Shown: positions 51,401 to 59,393, counted from the first letter of the stretch. The stretch: DNA of 64,000 nucleotides from Rhyacophila brunnea (GCA_022495005.1 JAGYXB010000687.1:186001-250000); one strand, 5' to 3'. The notes: generated by a model from the letters alone, not told the origin. Numbers and translations are program-made.

Positions 51401-54056
51401 AAATATTACGCACATGCAGCTATAATAGTCATACATAATTTGCAAACACCTTGACTCGAACTTGTATCCATCGGATTCTGGTCAAAGTGCTATTAAATAT
51501 TGATATAGGACAGTTTCGATGAAGGATTTTTTTTCTGCAGGGATATTACTATGACATCAATCTGCCACCATTTGCATGCATCGAACGTCTGTTTTAGCTG
51601 ACTTTGGCTGGTTTGGATGGTTCGGCTGACGGTTCTGTCCGTCATTCTGTGTGAATATTTTGTCAGTCATAGGCCGCAAAAGTGTGAATATTCAGATGTT
51701 ACCATTATGGTATTTATACTTACTCTTGCTTCATCCAACTGACGAACTTTAGCACTGACATTCTCAGCAAGGTTAGATGTAAATGCAATCATTTCAGCAA
51801 GACGCTCAGCATCACCTTTCAGATTTTGTAAATTGGGAAGAGCTTGGCTGATAGATCTAAGTTTCCCACCAAGGTGACATTGTCTTTGCACCAAGGCATC
51901 AAGGGCTGCATTTACTTCCTCCTAAAACACCACATATGGATATATTAATAAAATTTTTGCTACCCAAAGAGAGATTTATAATTATAATACAGTAGTGCAC
52001 AAATTTCATTGAAGATAGTTAAAAAATACCTAAAGTGCAACTCGGGGACGATGGGAGATTTTGAACTGACTCATTTAAAAAAATACAATTTTTCACATAT
52101 CAACGCTCATGTTAACATGCTTATCACAGAAAAGTTTTGCGTGATCTATTTGACACGAAGCATAGTCTAGTTAGCTCGGTATGTTAGAATGTGGACAATC
52201 TATCACAGTGATCTCAAAATCCAGATCCCAGACAAAATTTCAAATTTCAAATTTATTTATTTTACATATAATGAACATAACAAATTATAAATTTAAAGTG
52301 TTCACGACATGACATAAAATAAGTCTGAACAATTTTTAAAATAAAAATACAGAGAAATGTGAGTTAATAATACAATAAGTAATAAAACTAAAATAAAAAA
52401 TACATCATGTCATGCTTTTAGGAATACAAAAATATCATGTAGGTTATACATGCCAACTGTAAAACAATATATGAGTCGCTTAGAATCATAACTCACATAT
52501 TGCAATTTTGTCGTTTTTTAGTTAAATATGCCAAGTGATTTTAAATGAATTAATCTATATACCGAAAAATAGTTGAGTATTAAAAGTCAATTTAAACCAT
52601 GTGAAAATTGTTAACAAAGTTCATTGTTGGTGTAATATGTCGTATATTTCAAAGAATAGAGTTTTGTCACCAACGCCTTCCTAACCAATCGGGGAGCTCT
52701 ATTTCTCATAGTATGCTGTATGTCTGCAACGTTAGGAGTATTAGGTATATATATTTAAAAAAAAAAAGTTATTCGACTCTCTCACTCATTAATATTCTAG
52801 GGACTTCAATACTGTTCTTCTAATTACAAAAAATAGTGCTCTGTTGGTTTTTAGCGATTATCTCAAAACTTGATTTTTGGAATATGTGAGTTATGATTCT
52901 AAGCGACTCATATATTATGTAAGTACAATATTTTTGATTTTATTCATCAAAATAATTCATGAAAAGTAACAATTCTTTTTATGATTTGGTAAAATTTATA
53001 GCAGCTAACGTTGGAATATTTTTTCAATTTTTTTTTAATTCTTGAAAAACTTCAGTATGTACCACAATTATTGGTCCTCGGGGCACCCCATTCCATGGTC
53101 CCCACAAGGGGGGGGGGGGTGACAGGGCTCTAGCCTGGGGGCCCGGCCTCAGGAGGGGCCCGGCGAGGCAAGTCGACCAGATAAGTGAGATAAACACACA
53201 ACACAAATTTGCTTCAATAGTAAAAAAAGTCCCCTGCGGCGCTATTTTCCTTCAATAATTTTATTACATAAAATTATGTAGTTGTACGATAAATTTTTTA
53301 ATTGTGTATCGACACTCGACAACTCCTTAATTCAAATGGATCTATTAAAATATACAACAAAAAACACTAAATATACACATTAATTTTACCGCGTACACTA
53401 TTTGGAAAACACTACTGTAGAGCATCACACTGCCTTTATCCTTAGAGATAGGTAGGGGGGGCCGCCAAAGACCTTAGCATGGGGGCCCAGTTCAGGATGT
53501 GGGGGCCATGCCCCATTCACATCACTTGTATAATATATACCACATTTCTTGGACGAGTAACAGAATGTTTATTTCTTAAACTGTTTGTCGCAAATTTGAA
53601 TCCCACATCTGGAAAATTTACATGTTCAATGTGTGTTTCGATCCGAAACATGGACCCAACAATAAGTTGATCTTTTGATCTGTTGAATAAAAATCTCTCG
53701 ATCTGTCAAAAATTTCTTCACCGGGAGACGGCCAAGATCTACATACATATACTAATAAACAGCCAATGAAAGCAAACCATAATTTAGGGCATAGTATCAT
53801 TAAAATAAGAAAAATATACTACTTGTGCAATTTATTACTCTACTAGTATTGATAGTTAACCTCTGTTGCAGGACAACAAGTATTTATCTTCATAATTTAT
53901 GAAAGAAGCGCACATTAACAACATCAGATTAATCATACTTACTTCCTCTTTTTCAATTTCATCGCAGGCTTCCTGAATGCCATCGTCAGTGGATAAATCA
54001 TATTTGTTTTCATATAAAATATTTGACATTTTACTTCGAAACTGTTGACTTGTCAA
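36246..54056 (-). CDS. Cog4: Conserved oligomeric Golgi complex subunit 4, 13 coding exons
   Basis: Cog4 is a core subunit of lobe A of the COG tether, a peripheral Golgi complex that captures recycling vesicles and is needed for glycosylation. Exons on the minus strand: 54056-53943, 51921-51724, 49070-48968, 47990-47798, 46524-46404, 44896-44471, 43017-42884, 42783-42670, 41665-41443, 40271-40139, 39045-38912, 38105-37920, 36454-36246. All junctions are AG/GT and all phases agree, giving 2288 nt or about 762 residues; human COG4 has about 785. Landmarks include [61 protein letters not shown] and [12 protein letters not shown]. Residues equivalent to human R729 and E764, a C-terminal salt bridge, are present as R724 and E755. 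The closing exon (human IDFRSEDIKRLRL region) was not found; without splicing the frame stops at TAG 36245-36243. Confidence 0.95.
36988..37218 (-). mobile_element. tRNA-derived SINE, family B (Cog4 intron 12)
   Basis: This is a near-complete reverse-orientation copy of the 19759-19993 SINE. The right end CCGCGCGGCCACCGTGGGT carries the A-box side, and TTCAAACCTGGGACCC the complementary B box. A T-run of 17 bases (36972-36988) on the left corresponds to its A-rich tail. Confidence 0.88.
37920..38105 (-). CDS. Cog4: Cog4 exon 12
   Basis: It encodes [20 protein letters not shown] to [11 protein letters not shown] (62 residues), equivalent to human [20 protein letters not shown] through VLKSTFNR. 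The acceptor is TTGTAG and the donor GTGAAT; phase 0 to 0. Confidence 0.94.
38380..38860. other. Unexplained higher-complexity segment in Cog4 intron 11
   Basis: The segment is less AT-rich than neighbouring intron sequence. It has a 71-codon minus-strand frame (38425-38640) and a short plus-strand reading [14 protein letters not shown] near 38713. Neither resembles Cog4 or a family I know. It may be a relic of a transposon. Exon 11 to exon 12 splicing does not require it. Confidence 0.3.
38912..39045 (-). CDS. Cog4: Cog4 exon 11
   Basis: It encodes [20 protein letters not shown] and [19 protein letters not shown], equivalent to the human ELNSTAIKPQVQPWINSF block. The acceptor is TTTTAG and the donor GTAAGT; it ends in phase 0. 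Confidence 0.95.
39620..39989. mobile_element. PIF/Harbinger-type MITE (Cog4 intron 10)
   Basis: The 370-bp segment has TAA duplications at 39617-39619 and 39990-39992. Its imperfect inverted ends are GGCCAGCGCCACATTACGTG and, at the right, the complement of GGCTACGCCCACACTAGACG. The 3-bp TWA target is typical of PIF/Harbinger. It is G+C-rich compared with the intron, which creates a 109-codon chance frame (39600-39929). Confidence 0.75.
40139..40271 (-). CDS. Cog4: Cog4 exon 10
   Basis: It encodes [20 protein letters not shown] and then [10 protein letters not shown] to KLESCLS, matching human TLNNVEVCSENI and KFDSCLSDL. It is less conserved than its neighbours. Splice sites are TTTCTAG and GTACAT; it exits in phase 1. 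Confidence 0.92.
41443..41665 (-). CDS. Cog4: Cog4 exon 9
   Basis: It encodes [20 protein letters not shown] through [20 protein letters not shown] to KAMFL. It corresponds to the human SSSIDCLCAMINLA/SSLQQGKF region. The acceptor is TTTTAG and the donor GTAAAT; it leaves in phase 0. Confidence 0.95.
41818..41905 (-). repeat. tRNA-like SINE fragment (Cog4 intron 8)
   Basis: The minus strand reads TAGATGGTAGAGCGCCTGTTG (A-box-like) and, about 20 bases later, GGTTTAGATTAGATCCCAC (degenerate B box). The B-box match is poor and the family is unassigned. Confidence 0.45.
42670..42783 (-). CDS. Cog4: Cog4 exon 8
   Basis: It encodes [20 protein letters not shown] and [17 protein letters not shown], which aligns to the human YFMRETVNKA/SSMVDDVFYIVKKCI block. 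It enters and leaves in phase 2, with a GTGAGA donor. Confidence 0.95.
42884..43017 (-). CDS. Cog4: Cog4 exon 7
   Basis: It encodes [20 protein letters not shown] to [10 protein letters not shown], corresponding to the human segment beginning DFEVGD. It is separated from exon 8 by an intron of only 100 bp. It ends in phase 2 at a GTAACA donor. Confidence 0.93.
43325..43495 (+). repeat. SINE family B remnant (Cog4 intron 6)
   Basis: CAATAGGTTGAGTGAATGGC, then CAACTCTGTGAAGACCCATATCATT, aligns to the body of the family B SINE. The tRNA-related part at the left is almost erased. Confidence 0.5.
43728..44087. mobile_element. Pogo/Tigger-type MITE (Cog4 intron 6)
   Basis: Ends CAACTAACCCTCGTTAATCG and, inverted at the right, CAGGTAACCTCCCGTTGATC are related to each other and to Tigger-type termini. 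TA flanks both sides (43726-43727 and 44088-44089). Length is 360 bp and there is no coding frame. Confidence 0.7.
44471..44896 (-). CDS. Cog4: Cog4 exon 6
   Basis: This is the largest exon, with 142 residues. It includes [34 protein letters not shown] and the [10 protein letters not shown] end. It has a TTTTAG acceptor and GTACGT donor, phase 0 to 0. The lysine- and serine-rich [14 protein letters not shown] stretch is a likely loop. Confidence 0.96.
45258..45517. mobile_element. 260-bp MITE with TA duplication (Cog4 intron 5)
   Basis: TCGTCGCTGTAGGATTGGTT (45258 onward) is repeated inverted at the right as AACCAATCCTATAGCGACGA, ending at 45517. The TIR is about 30 bp and TA flanks both ends. 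The interior has an 81-codon chance frame (45300-45545). Confidence 0.75.
45635..45970. repeat. Probable degenerate repeat (Cog4 intron 5)
   Basis: The segment has higher G+C and short complementary parts: AGTCTGTCTCGCTAGGTCT near 45658 and TGCTAGGTCTAGCAGAATAG near 45920. It starts ACTAGCTGAGTCAGC after an AT-rich run. I cannot assign a family. Confidence 0.3.
46404..46524 (-). CDS. Cog4: Cog4 exon 5
   Basis: It encodes [20 protein letters not shown] followed by [20 protein letters not shown], a nearly invariant Cog4 signature. It has a TTTCAG acceptor and GTAAAT donor and ends in phase 0. Confidence 0.95.
47105..47215 (+). repeat. tRNA-like SINE remnant (Cog4 intron 4)
   Basis: GAGCCGGTATCTTAATTGG resembles an A box and TCAGTTCTAATTCCACTC a mutated B box about 40 bases later. 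The family is unclear. Confidence 0.35.
47798..47990 (-). CDS. Cog4: Cog4 exon 4
   Basis: It encodes [20 protein letters not shown], then a serine-rich insert ([20 protein letters not shown]), then [16 protein letters not shown]. It enters in phase 1 and leaves in phase 2 at GTAAAT. The acidic, serine-rich stretch is longer than in the human protein and may be a disordered loop. Confidence 0.95.
48080..48640. other. G+C-rich segment of unknown origin (Cog4 intron 3)
   Basis: About 560 bp with far higher G+C and CpG content than the rest of the intron. It contains overlapping frames on both strands (48397-48585 + and 48406-48636 -) that look like composition effects. It contains a hairpin GTCTCCTGTAGGAGAC near 48589. 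It may be an inserted repeat or a CpG-rich regulatory segment. Confidence 0.4.
48968..49070 (-). CDS. Cog4: Cog4 exon 3
   Basis: It encodes [20 protein letters not shown] and then [14 protein letters not shown], continuing the helical N-terminal domain. The acceptor is TTTCAG and the donor GTGAGA; it exits in phase 1. Confidence 0.95.
49422..50355. mobile_element. piggyBac-like non-autonomous element (Cog4 intron 2)
   Basis: TTAA target duplications lie at 49418-49421 and 50356-50359. The ends start CCCTTAACACTCGAGTG and close with the complement of CCTTTTCCACTCGAAA, related in sequence and of the CCCTT type usual for piggyBac. A perfect hairpin with 9-bp arms (GTGCCGCCG, TAG, CGGCGGCAC) lies at 49436-49456. 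Length is 934 bp. The 61-codon frame at 49837-50022 is not recognisable as transposase. Confidence 0.82.
50487..51274 (+). mobile_element. Tigger/pogo-like element, internally deleted (Cog4 intron 2)
   Basis: TIRs CAGTATAACCTCGTGCG and, inverted at the right, CAGTATAACCCCTATTTAACG are bounded by TA duplications (50485-50486 and 51275-51276). Autonomous members are about 2-2.5 kb; this one is 788 bp. It keeps only the C-terminal part of the transposase. It lies 131 bp from the piggyBac-like element in the same intron. Confidence 0.9.
50828..51103 (+). pseudogene. Tigger/pogo transposase C-terminal remnant with PIP box
   Basis: This open frame of 91 codons starts at an internal Met ([10 protein letters not shown]). 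It is acidic through residue 40, and its helix with [14 protein letters not shown] is typical of the tail of Tigger-type transposases. Residues 81-88, QTNIHDFF, fit the PCNA-interacting consensus QxxIxxFF, known from Drosophila pogo and Tigger relatives. The DNA-binding and DDE domains are absent. The tail is unbroken, but that may only reflect its short length. Confidence 0.85.
51438..51500 (-). repeat. SINE family C remnant (Cog4 intron 2)
   Basis: AATTTGCAAACACCTTGACTCGAACTTGTATCCATCGGATTC, split by mutations, matches the B-box side of the family C repeats at 17535 and 27625. Confidence 0.45.
51724..51921 (-). CDS. Cog4: Cog4 exon 2
   Basis: It encodes 66 residues ([10 protein letters not shown] to VRQLDEAR) between a TTTTAG acceptor and a GTAAGT donor, phase 0 to 0. 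It contains the most conserved N-terminal block of the family, with heptad-like leucines suggesting a coiled coil. Confidence 0.95.
52240..52480 (-). repeat. Possible LINE 3' end (Cog4 intron 1)
   Basis: The stretch begins with TTTCAAATTTCAAATTTATT and runs into AT-rich DNA with AACATAACAAATTATAAA. The layout resembles an inverted LINE tail like the one nested in the DIRS element, but no coding remnant is visible. Confidence 0.3.
53050..53535. repeat. G-rich repeat pair (Cog4 intron 1)
   Basis: Two G+C-rich patches, 53070-53170 with a 12-base G-run and GGGGGCCCGGCC, and 53450-53525 with GGGGGCCCAG, bracket AT-rich DNA. They resemble the degenerate ends of a transposon but do not pair well. 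A SINE family B remnant follows. Confidence 0.35.
53570..53700 (+). repeat. SINE family B remnant (Cog4 intron 1)
   Basis: GCAAATTTGAATCCCACATCTGG is a decayed B box. CGAAACATGGACCCAACAATAAG matches the body of the family B SINE. Confidence 0.55.
53943..54056 (-). CDS. Cog4: Cog4 exon 1 (start codon)
   Basis: It encodes 38 residues, [10 protein letters not shown] to DEIEKEE, and ends in phase 0 at a strong GTAAGT donor. A second in-frame Met (residue 10, at 54029) is an alternative start. The first was chosen because the frame is open and upstream sequence leaves no better candidate. Confidence 0.85.
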
Positions 54057-54350
54057 AATACACAGTTGACATAAAGGCAGGAAGGAATATTGTCCCTACT
54101 TTTTGTGTACAATAATAACATTTCCCCATTTTTACTATTTAAACTAAACATTTTTTTTTAATATTTTAGCAAAAATAAAAGTAGAATTTTGCCATATTAA
54201 ATTACAATATTTCCTCCATTATATTTTGAATGTTCATAAAATAAAATGATATATAATTATATATAATATGGTATAATATATTGTATGTATATATATATAT
54301 ATATAATTGATGTAGTAATTTTACAGAAACCAATCACTCTACAAACTTCT
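54057..54350 (-). promoter_or_regulatory. Cog4 upstream region, truncated by a DIRS insertion
   Basis: Only 294 bp separate the Cog4 start codon from the DIRS element. The stretch must contain the 5' untranslated region and the core promoter unless there is a further 5' exon beyond the insertion. No clear TATA box or initiator could be singled out. An (AT)n run occupies about 54240-54305. Confidence 0.45.
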
Positions 54351-54545
54351 CTTATTATTCTTGTTGACTCTGAAGTCCCTTGAGATGTCGATCGTATTTT
54401 TTGCCTTGATGTGTTCTTCTGTGTTGGCCCTTTTTTACCCCCTTTTCTTCTCGATTATTTATCTCTCTGGTTGCTCATCTTGTTTAGCAGGTTGGCAGGA
54501 CTGACGCTTCTATCGGAAGCGTCTTTTGTCTGTGCTTATTCAATT
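54351..54545 (+). repeat. DIRS copy 1 left inverted terminal repeat
   Basis: CTTATTATTCTTGTTGACTC at 54351 through GCTTATTCAATT matches the reverse complement of 58179-58369 with few differences. It includes a TCTATCGGAAGCGTC block and a CTCTCTGGTTGCTCATCTTG block. Confidence 0.92.
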
Positions 54546-54633
54546 CATTGGTTGATTATTTTTCCTTTGTTACAAGCGGAAAAAATTTTGTCTAGCCAAA
54601 GTACAAAATAAATTGTGAAAATTGTGCATTAAC

Positions 54634-55710
54634 ATGAAACGAAATGAAGAAAACAACGTCGCGGAGGGACTGGCAATGGAGACCGACTCGAATGAGTTTT
54701 AATTACTGATGGACCATCCAGTAGGTGAACTGAGAGCATCGTAATGTCACTGGATAACAAGGTATCTTAGATTTTTTCAATCTTGACCCAACAGGGTCTG
54801 CCTGCAGTGGTACCTACTCCGCAGAGATAGACGGTAAACATCGACTCTCCGGTAAATTTTTTACGGCTGCCTGCAAGGCCTGAAAGCGGAAAAACCCAGC
54901 AGAATTCCGTTGCCTGTATTTAGTGTCGTAGTACAGGAGCCTGATTTTCTGACGCCAGACAAAGCTCGGGTAGCGGAACTTACCAGACTCCAACTTTTCG
55001 ACACAGATAATTGGGCGGGGTTCGCTACGCTGAAACCCAAAAACAATATTTGGCGGCCCCGTTTTTCGTTGAGTTGGGACTCAACGATGAGTTACGCCCC
55101 TACGATCGTTCATCGCAAACTATACATCTAATGGAGCGTACGATCGCCGGCCTCCAAAATGCGATGCTCGCTCAAAAGGAGTGTATTCGGGACGCGTTAC
55201 AGCTAGTGGTCGACTCTGTCAGCGACCACAACATCGGTACGGCTCTTTTTGAGACGGTCGTAAAGGAGTTCGGGACCTCTTCAGCACTCAACAAAGTGTC
55301 TGATGACGTCACCCGAATCCTTTGTGGAAAACGGTTAAAGTTGGTTCAGACGAGGCGGAAGAATATCCTCTCCGTTATAAAAGACACCTTCACGCGAGAG
55401 GCTCTTAACAAGATCCCACCTAGCGCCGAACATATCTTCAATAAAGATAAACTGTCGGTGTTCCTAGAAAGAGGTGGGGGGTCATGAGAAAGTCTTTGAT
55501 CAGACCACCAAAGTTGTTGACCAGGGCAGGGAGAGTCAACCTAGCACTTCGTCAGGTGGACACATGGACACCTTTAGGAGGCAGGGATACACGAGGAGGA
55601 TACCAGACCAAGTTAGGGGTGGCTTGCCGAGAGGCCCACGCCCATCTAACCGAGGTTTTCCCAGAGATAACCGAGGTTGTGCGAGGGGCACTTACCCTAG
55701 ACGCAGGTGA
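54634..55710 (+). pseudogene. DIRS copy 1 gag pseudogene
   Basis: Pieces in different frames together give a gag-like product. A first piece, 54910-55010, reads EPDFLTPDKARVAEL. A second, from 55011 to 55480, reads YAETQKQYLAAPFFVELGLN and LMERTIAGLQNAMLAQKECI. A tail at 55480-55710 is rich in Arg and Gly (FRRQGYTRRIPDQVRGGLPR), as expected of a nucleic-acid-binding end. The breaks lie in G-runs near 55016 and 55475. The extreme N-terminus (ATG 54634, MKRNEENNVAEG) ends early at a stop. Confidence 0.75.
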
Positions 55711-56644
55711 CCGGGTCTCCCTCACCACGTTCACAAGGGGACGCCTCCAGCATTTCCAGGAAATCTGGCAGGCCAAGGGTGCACCACCACCATTATTAAA
55801 AATAATAACGGGAACCCGTATTCCGTTTATAAAGAAACCCCCTCTAATAATGCCTTCCGTACAATTCCAGAAGGATTTCCAAACGCGACAATCGCCGGAG
55901 GTCACTTCACAAATCGCGGAACTGAAGAAATCGAGAGTATTAGAATCGGCAGAACCATCTCCGAGCTTCCTCTCAACCCTGTTTTTAGTAAGGAAGCAAG
56001 ACGGCAGTCAACGACCCGTCTTCAACCTAAAACGCCTAAACGGTTTTCTACAACCAAGGTCGTACAAACTGTTACACCATTTCAAGGTCCCAACATTCCT
56101 GCAAAGGGAAGACTGGTTAGTAAAAATAGACCTAAGCCAAGCGTACCTACATGTACCTATAGCTATACAACATCGCCGATTTCTTCGGCTAGTTTACCAA
56201 GGAGAACTCCTCCAATTCACATGCCTTCCGTTCGGACTATCGGCAGCACCAAGACTGTTTGCCTCATTAACAAACTGGGTGGCCGAACACTTCCGGGGAA
56301 AAGGTATGACAATCGTCACTTACTTAGACGACTTTCTAATGGCAAATCAGTCCAGAGAGATTCTTCTGTCGCAACTGACTTATGTGATAGATTTCATGCA
56401 GGCACTAGGCTGAATAATCAACAAGAAAAAATCTTGTCTGATTCGAAGCCAACAGCGGGAGTTCTTAGGTATCACGTGGGATACTCACAACAATCGGAAA
56501 TATCTATCAACAGAGAAGTGCACATCACTTCGACACCACCTGCAATTGCAGATCCAAAAAGGCAGTTGGTCGCTCAGGCAGGCCCAACGCCTCCTCGGGC
56601 AACTCAACTTTTCAACCTTCGTCACTCCACAGGAGAGTTTGCAT

Positions 56645-56645
<1 letters not shown>
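55711..56645 (+). pseudogene. DIRS copy 1 reverse transcriptase
   Basis: The open frame containing it runs from 55484, but the part before about 55711 is a shadow of gag. RT starts around GRLQHFQEIWQAKGAPPP and continues with FLSTLFLVRKQDGSQRPVFN, VKIDLSQAYLHVPI, FTCLPFGLSAAPRLFASLTN and the catalytic YLDDF (about 56318-56332). The frame is stopped by TGA at 56411-56413 where Trp is expected. It then continues in frame (INKKKSCLIRSQQREFLGIT, QKGSWSLRQAQRLLGQLNF) until the LINE insert. Confidence 0.93.
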
Positions 56646-56675
<30 letters not shown>

Positions 56676-57169
56676 TAAAAAAGAGTATTACGGCATTACA
56701 GCTTTTGGCCAATGCGCCATAATACATAATACATACAAATATATAAAATATCTTAATTACAAATAACAACTAATATGACAAGAAAGTGGAAAAGACAGCA
56801 TGTGTAAATATTAAAGAAATATGATAATATATACAATTATAAATTTATCCTATTTAAAACGTCTACAAACATTATATAATTAATAAAAAACAAATCAACC
56901 TTTATGGTGCCATCAAATAAGCTAATTGCACGATACACAGCATCATGAAACATAACATCTGTCCTGCGACGAGGTATCTTGAAGACCGTGGAGCTGCGAG
57001 TGATATTGGTGGGAACATGAAAATTAATATTTGCCAGTATATGCGGATTGTAAATGAACCCACGAAGAAGTAAAAAGAAATGCTTTAAAAGAACAATCAC
57101 TCTTCGGGTAGACAGGGATTGCATTGATAGCATACCCAGAAGAAAACGAGTCGGGAAATTCATTTTCAA
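56646..57169 (-). mobile_element. 5'-truncated LINE nested in DIRS copy 1
   Basis: The insert is flanked by TGCATT at 56640-56645 and 57170-57175, and the DIRS reading (ESLH then CQRLQRTSAQL) resumes exactly across it. On the minus strand it ends in a tail of (TAAA)n units (plus-strand ATTTATTT run at 56643-56673). It encodes the last about 105 residues of a Jockey/CR1-type polyprotein, with RGFIYNPHILANINFHVP and FKIPRRRTDVMFHDAVYRAI. Truncation at the 5' end is usual for LINE insertion. Confidence 0.88.
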
Positions 57170-57175
57170 TGCATT

Positions 57176-57564
57176 GCCAACGTCTACAACGTACGAGCGC
57201 TCAATTATCAAAAAGCCACCCTCACCAAACAACATTGATTTCACCACAAGCTCGAGAGGACGTCATATGGTGGATTCGAGCGGTGGGCTTCTCAGGAAAG
57301 ATTCACAGGGCAACCTACAATCACTTCCTCAACACAGACGCAGCCGATTCAGGCTGGGGAGCGCAGTTAGACGAGTACCACCTATCAGGTACATGGACAC
57401 AAAGCCAATCCACGTGGCACGCATCGAGACGACGGGTTCATGACCTTACCCTACTCAGTGTAGCGGATAATGGCCTAGTCGATAATGGCGACCATATAAT
57501 TCTATGGCCAGTGTTTGGTTCCAAGACAGACACATCAAGCACCGCCAATCTGGATGGAAATTAA
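57176..57564 (+). pseudogene. DIRS copy 1 RNase H region
   Basis: It reads CQRLQRTSAQLSKS, then QAREDVIWWIRAVGF, HFLNTDAADSGWGAQLDEYH and LSGTWTQSQSTWHASRR. The DxxDSGWGA motif is the start of the DIRS RNase H. The second half, seen in copy 2 as LLLQTDNKTVVAYYIN, is missing here, so the domain is cut short by an internal deletion near 57450. Confidence 0.85.
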
Positions 57565-57589
57565 GCGCTTCCAGTTGCCAAAACATCGA

Positions 57590-57953
57590 TCCAGTATTTT
57601 GGCTACAAAAACTTATCTGCGTTTCCAATGAGAGAAGAGAAGAGGGTGGTAATATTCCGGCATTATTTATCTCGTCAAGAGGCCCCTCAAAACTTGCGAC
57701 TCGAGCAGTCATCGGAAATTGGGTGAAGTCGGTACTCGCTGATGCAGGGGTACAGGAATCACCAGGCAGTACTCGATCAGCAGTCGCCTCTCTAAATTGG
57801 TTAGAGAATTACCCCATAGATGACATCCTGCAGAGAGGTAATTGGCGCCAAGAAGCTACTTTTAAAACATTTTACCAGAGACCGATAGACACACAGACTT
57901 CTACAGCGGGGGAACAAAATATGTTAACCTCTCTGTTCAGCCCGATGCACTGA
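57590..57953 (+). pseudogene. DIRS copy 1 tyrosine recombinase C-terminus
   Basis: The frame 57504-57953 contains LFISSRGPSKLATRAVIGNW, GSTRSAVASLNWLENYPIDD and ILQRGNWRQEATFKTFYQRP. This layout, an Arg in a (H)STR-like motif followed by W...F..FY, is the C-terminal half of DIRS-type tyrosine recombinases. The N-terminal half with the first catalytic Arg is missing. The final FY supplies the nucleophilic Tyr. Confidence 0.82.
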
Positions 57954-58054
57954 GTCTAAAAGCAAGGAAATATTATACCTAACTCTCGTGTTAGGTTCAT
58001 CCACCCTATCTTGCAGGATCTATCTTGCTTTACCAGGTGATAACAAACAGATAT

Positions 58055-58142
58055 CTCAAGGGACTTCAGAGTCAACAGCGAATAATGAAAGGAGTTTTAC
58101 CTACCATTAAAACTCTTATTATTCTTGTTGACTCTGAAGTCC
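58055..58142. repeat. DIRS copy 1 internal complementary region
   Basis: CTCAAGGGACTTCAGAGTCAAC is the complement of the element's left end. TGAAAGGAGTTTTACCTACC and the sequence through TTGACTCTGAAGTCC is the complement of its right end, joined back to back. This is the DIRS hallmark thought to template circle closure during replication. Confidence 0.88.
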
Positions 58143-58178
58143 AGAGAACACCTACCTGGTTTCCTTGAGAAATATCAA

Positions 58179-58398
58179 ATTGAATAAGCAGAGACAAAGG
58201 ACGCTTCCGATAGAAGCGTCAGTCCTGCCAGCCTGCTAAACAAGATGAGCAACCAGAGAGATAAATAATCGAGAAGAAAAGGGGGTTAAAAGGGGCCAGC
58301 ACAGAAGAACACAAGGCAAAAAATACGATCAAAATCTCAAGAGACTTCAGAGTCAACAAGAATAATAAGAGTTTTAATGGTAGGTAAAACTCCTTTCA
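58179..58398. repeat. DIRS copy 1 right inverted terminal repeat and extension
   Basis: Bases 58179-58369 are the inverted counterpart of the left repeat. AGTTTTAATGGTAGGTAAAA and CTCCTTTCA then extend beyond it, as represented in the internal complementary region. Confidence 0.9.
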
Positions 58399-58404
58399 CT
58401 TTTA

Positions 58405-58877
58405 GGCCATCCTCCCACGGCGCAACTGAAATCTGATGGAACTGGTTTGTGAAGGAACTCATAAACTGACCAATGTGATGCTTCGCACACGGCGCTACTG
58501 AAACCCAGTTGAAATAATAATCACATAACCTCAAACTGGCAAACTGGACTATCAGCTGTGTTGTACAAAAACTGACAACACGCGCGCTGCAGCGTTTACA
58601 TAAGGTTATTTTAATTTTCCGATTAATATTTAACCAATTTTGGTAATAAAATATGATTTTTCACCGAAATCTAATGATGTTGGTACCACTGTTTTACGGT
58701 GACTGGAAACTTCAGAGACCGCGCGACTAGTATGTCGCGTCTCTTCGCGACCGTTTTGAAGCTGAGAGATTCCAGTCTCGCCGTCAGCGAGCCGCCATTG
58801 AAATACATTAGCTAGATATTGGCTGGAATTTTAGTTTCAGTACCGTCGGACTTCAGTTGCGCCGTGGGAGGATGGCC
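58405..58877. mobile_element. PIF/Harbinger-type MITE
   Basis: TTA duplications lie at 58402-58404 and 58878-58880. The TIR GGCCATCCTCCCACGGCGCA is perfectly matched and extends through ACTGAA (26 bp). The 473-bp interior is non-coding. It lies directly beside the end of DIRS copy 1. Confidence 0.88.
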
Positions 58878-58880
58878 TTA

Positions 58881-59385
58881 CTCTTAACGTTAATATGATT
58901 TAATTAGGTAAGTATATGGTTCTCCTTTTTTTCCTCTGTCACGTTACATAGGTAGTAGCGTACCTAACTACCTACCTAACTACCTACCTATTTATAAAAT
59001 AAATATACTTAATAATAATATTATCGCCCAAAATATTATATACCTGCTTACCTACTTCAACGTTCAATAGTTTTGAAAAACAACAACATATTATTATACC
59101 TAGGTGCAGCAAAAGGGAAATAAAAAAAAATGTGTGATGTAGGTAGGGTGCCTACCTGAATGTAGTCAAAAATAATATCGATATACCTACATGCCCTGCA
59201 CAGCATGCTGCCTAAATCCTGCGTACTAGAAGAAATTTCATCGGCACATGCTCAAGGTTAAATTGTTCTCTATAATTAGGTACCTACTGTCATACCCATG
59301 ATCATTGGGCCTCTCCCGATAGATAAAATTAATTATTAGGTATAACCATGTCACCTGACCTCCTAGTCAACAATGGGCGTACGTA
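58881..59385. other. AT-rich spacer
   Basis: The stretch is rich in TACCTACCTA-type runs and has no recognisable gene. Confidence 0.5.
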
Positions 59386-59393
59386 CGTCCATT

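Larger units (their letters stand above)
54351..58398 (+). mobile_element. DIRS-type retrotransposon, decayed copy 1
   Basis: DIRS elements encode a gag, reverse transcriptase/RNase H and a tyrosine recombinase instead of an integrase. This one has inverted terminal repeats (54351-54545 and 58179-58369), a right-end extension to about 58398 and an internal complementary region at 58055-58142. The order is gag remnant, RT, RNase H, recombinase C-terminus. The gag has two frameshifts, RT has a nonsense codon at 56411-56413, a LINE fragment is inserted at 56646-57169, and the RNase H/recombinase junction is shortened. It begins about 300 bp upstream of Cog4 and has the opposite orientation. Confidence 0.93.

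Noticed and set aside
55484..55487. ATGA stop-start overlap between gag and RT frames
   Set aside because: The first part of the RT frame overlaps the real gag tail in another frame, so this ATG is unlikely to be the RT start.
55474..55710. A separate small Arg/Gly-rich gene
   Set aside because: It is the C-terminal tail of the DIRS gag displaced by a frameshift in a G-run near 55475, not an independent gene.
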